The position numbers and the translations under genes were made by a program. Shown here piece after piece: positions 63,385 to 64,000 of a stretch of DNA of 64,000 nucleotides. The notes beneath the pieces were generated by a model, which had not been told where the DNA came from, did not search any database, and saw only the letters and a list, made by a program, of their open reading frames with translations. Each line of letters starts with the position of its first letter. Within the stretch, counting starts at the first letter, position 1. Origin of the DNA: Enterovibrio qingdaonensis (GTDB taxonomy: Bacteria > Pseudomonadota > Gammaproteobacteria > Enterobacterales > Vibrionaceae); NCBI RefSeq assembly GCF_028683135.1, contig NZ_JAJUBB010000017.1, forward strand, positions 1-64,000, read 5' to 3'.

Positions 63385-64000
63385 ATGACCAATCCCTCAC
63401 CGACGAACGAGAATGCAATGACATTAGAGCAGGCATTTGAGCACGGTATCTCTCTCTACCAACACCAAAAGAAAAAAGAGGCACGTGAGGTTTTCGAGCA
63501 AATCCTTTCACATGCACCAGAAGCTGTGCCGGTGCTGCAAGTGCTTGCCGTTATGGATACTGAGGATGGTGCATGGCAAGTGGCAATTGCCAAGCTAGAC
63601 AAAGCGTTAACTATTGAACCCGGTAATGCATCACTGCTTTTTGATAAAGCCAGTGTGCTGACACAATATGGTGTAAACAAAGAAGCTTTGGACATCATTG
63701 ATAGCCTACTCGCCGTTGCCCCAGATCACCAAGAGTTACTGACAATGCGGCAACAGGTTACCGCTGCATCCGGCAAGTTGGGCGAAAGTCGCCGCACGGC
63801 AAAGTACAAAGCCGCGAGCCAAGAACAGAAAAACAGCGCATTAGGCAGTGAAGTGACTGAAACACTCAATCTTGCCAAACAAATGCTGACGTCAAACAAC
63901 ATCGACCAAGCCAAGCAGCTTTATCAAGCCGTCATTAGTGTCGCTGGTGATGTACCTGAGGCACTGTTAGGGCTTGCGCGTGTTCACATCCAAGAAGACA
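63385..64000 (+). CDS. Tetratricopeptide repeat protein, partial at right edge
   Basis: The frame is open from ATG 63385 (MTNPSPTNENAMTLEQAFEHG) to the end of the window, at least 205 codons, so the C-terminal part is missing. TPR-like helix pairs are visible at about 13-46 (ALYQHQKK-type, KKKEAREVFEQILSHAPEA), 55-84 (AIAKLDKALTIEPGNASLL) and 155-200 (AKQLYQAVISVAGDVPEALLGLARVH), with a charged spacer near 120-150. There is no signal peptide. Both a sigma-28 and a sigma-54 type promoter precede it. A C-terminal enzyme domain such as a sulfotransferase or glycosyltransferase acting on flagellin is possible, but cannot be seen here. Confidence 0.8.
   Translation, partial: MTNPSPTNENAMTLEQAFEHGISLYQHQKKKEAREVFEQILSHAPEAVPVLQVLAVMDTEDGAWQVAIAKLDKALTIEPGNASLLFDKASVLTQYGVNKEALDIIDSLLAVAPDHQELLTMRQQVTAASGKLGESRRTAKYKAASQEQKNSALGSEVTETLNLAKQMLTSNNIDQAKQLYQAVISVAGDVPEALLGLARVHIQED

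Noticed and set aside
1-64000. CRISPR arrays, tRNA or rRNA genes, prophage or complete insertion sequences
   Set aside because: No regularly spaced repeats, cloverleaf genes, ribosomal RNA segments, integrase or transposase genes were seen on either strand.

Overview
The window is a chromosomal segment of a polarly flagellated marine gammaproteobacterium, almost certainly of the family Vibrionaceae. The evidence is the FlrA/FlrB/FlrC flagellar hierarchy, the polar determinants FlhF and FlhG, the ParC/ParP chemotaxis-array positioning pair inside the che operon, the epmC-yfcL / aroC-prmB-smrB-sixA neighbourhood, and a ccm cluster beside the chemotaxis genes. Genus cannot be fixed by reading alone; Grimontia/Enterovibrio-like is a guess. 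No rRNA, tRNA, CRISPR array, prophage or intact insertion sequence was recognised.

Region 1 (1-9.1 kb) holds housekeeping genes: yfcL and epmC (EF-P hydroxylation), a TRIC-type channel, an unassigned protein with nuclease-like traits, aroC, prmB, smrB (divergent from prmB across a promoter region framed by a 13-bp inverted repeat), sixA and a large M16 metalloprotease. Region 2 (9.1-17.7 kb) is a fatty-acid block: fadJ and fadI behind a FadR-like operator, an ECF sigma factor overlapping a DUF3379 membrane protein, and two tandem FadL-type outer-membrane transporters, the first preceded by another FadR-like site. Region 3 (17.7-25.5 kb) is mlaA and the complete cytochrome c maturation operon ccmABCDEFGHI.

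Region 4 (25.5-63.4 kb) is a nearly uninterrupted polar flagellum and chemotaxis island, mostly on the minus strand. In transcription order it contains the flagellin next to the divergent TPR gene (sigma-54-type promoter), a second flagellin (sigma-28-type promoter) with flaG-fliD-flaI-fliS, flrA, flrBC, fliEFGHIJ, fliKLMNOPQR-flhB, and flhA-flhF-flhG-fliA-cheYZAB-parC-parP-cheW-DUF2802. I could read GG-N10-GC type sigma-54 elements in front of flrB, fliE, fliK and flhA; the one at the flagellin beside the TPR gene has GT at -12. This matches the known FlrA -> FlrBC -> FliA cascade.

The most interesting points lie at the edges of this island. A FliK-like plus FhlB-like gene pair at 25.6-26.7 kb is preceded by a good sigma-28 element, which suggests a second, late substrate-switching module. 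A TPR gene running off the right end (63385 onward) is preceded by both a well spaced sigma-28 element and a strong sigma-54 element, so it is probably a flagellar-regulon gene, perhaps for flagellin modification. CheA carries three copies of a DDEF-x2-LLD-x-LHG motif in place of a recognisable P2 domain. A 141-bp imperfect palindrome lies between fliJ and the fliK promoter and supplies the fliJ stop codon.
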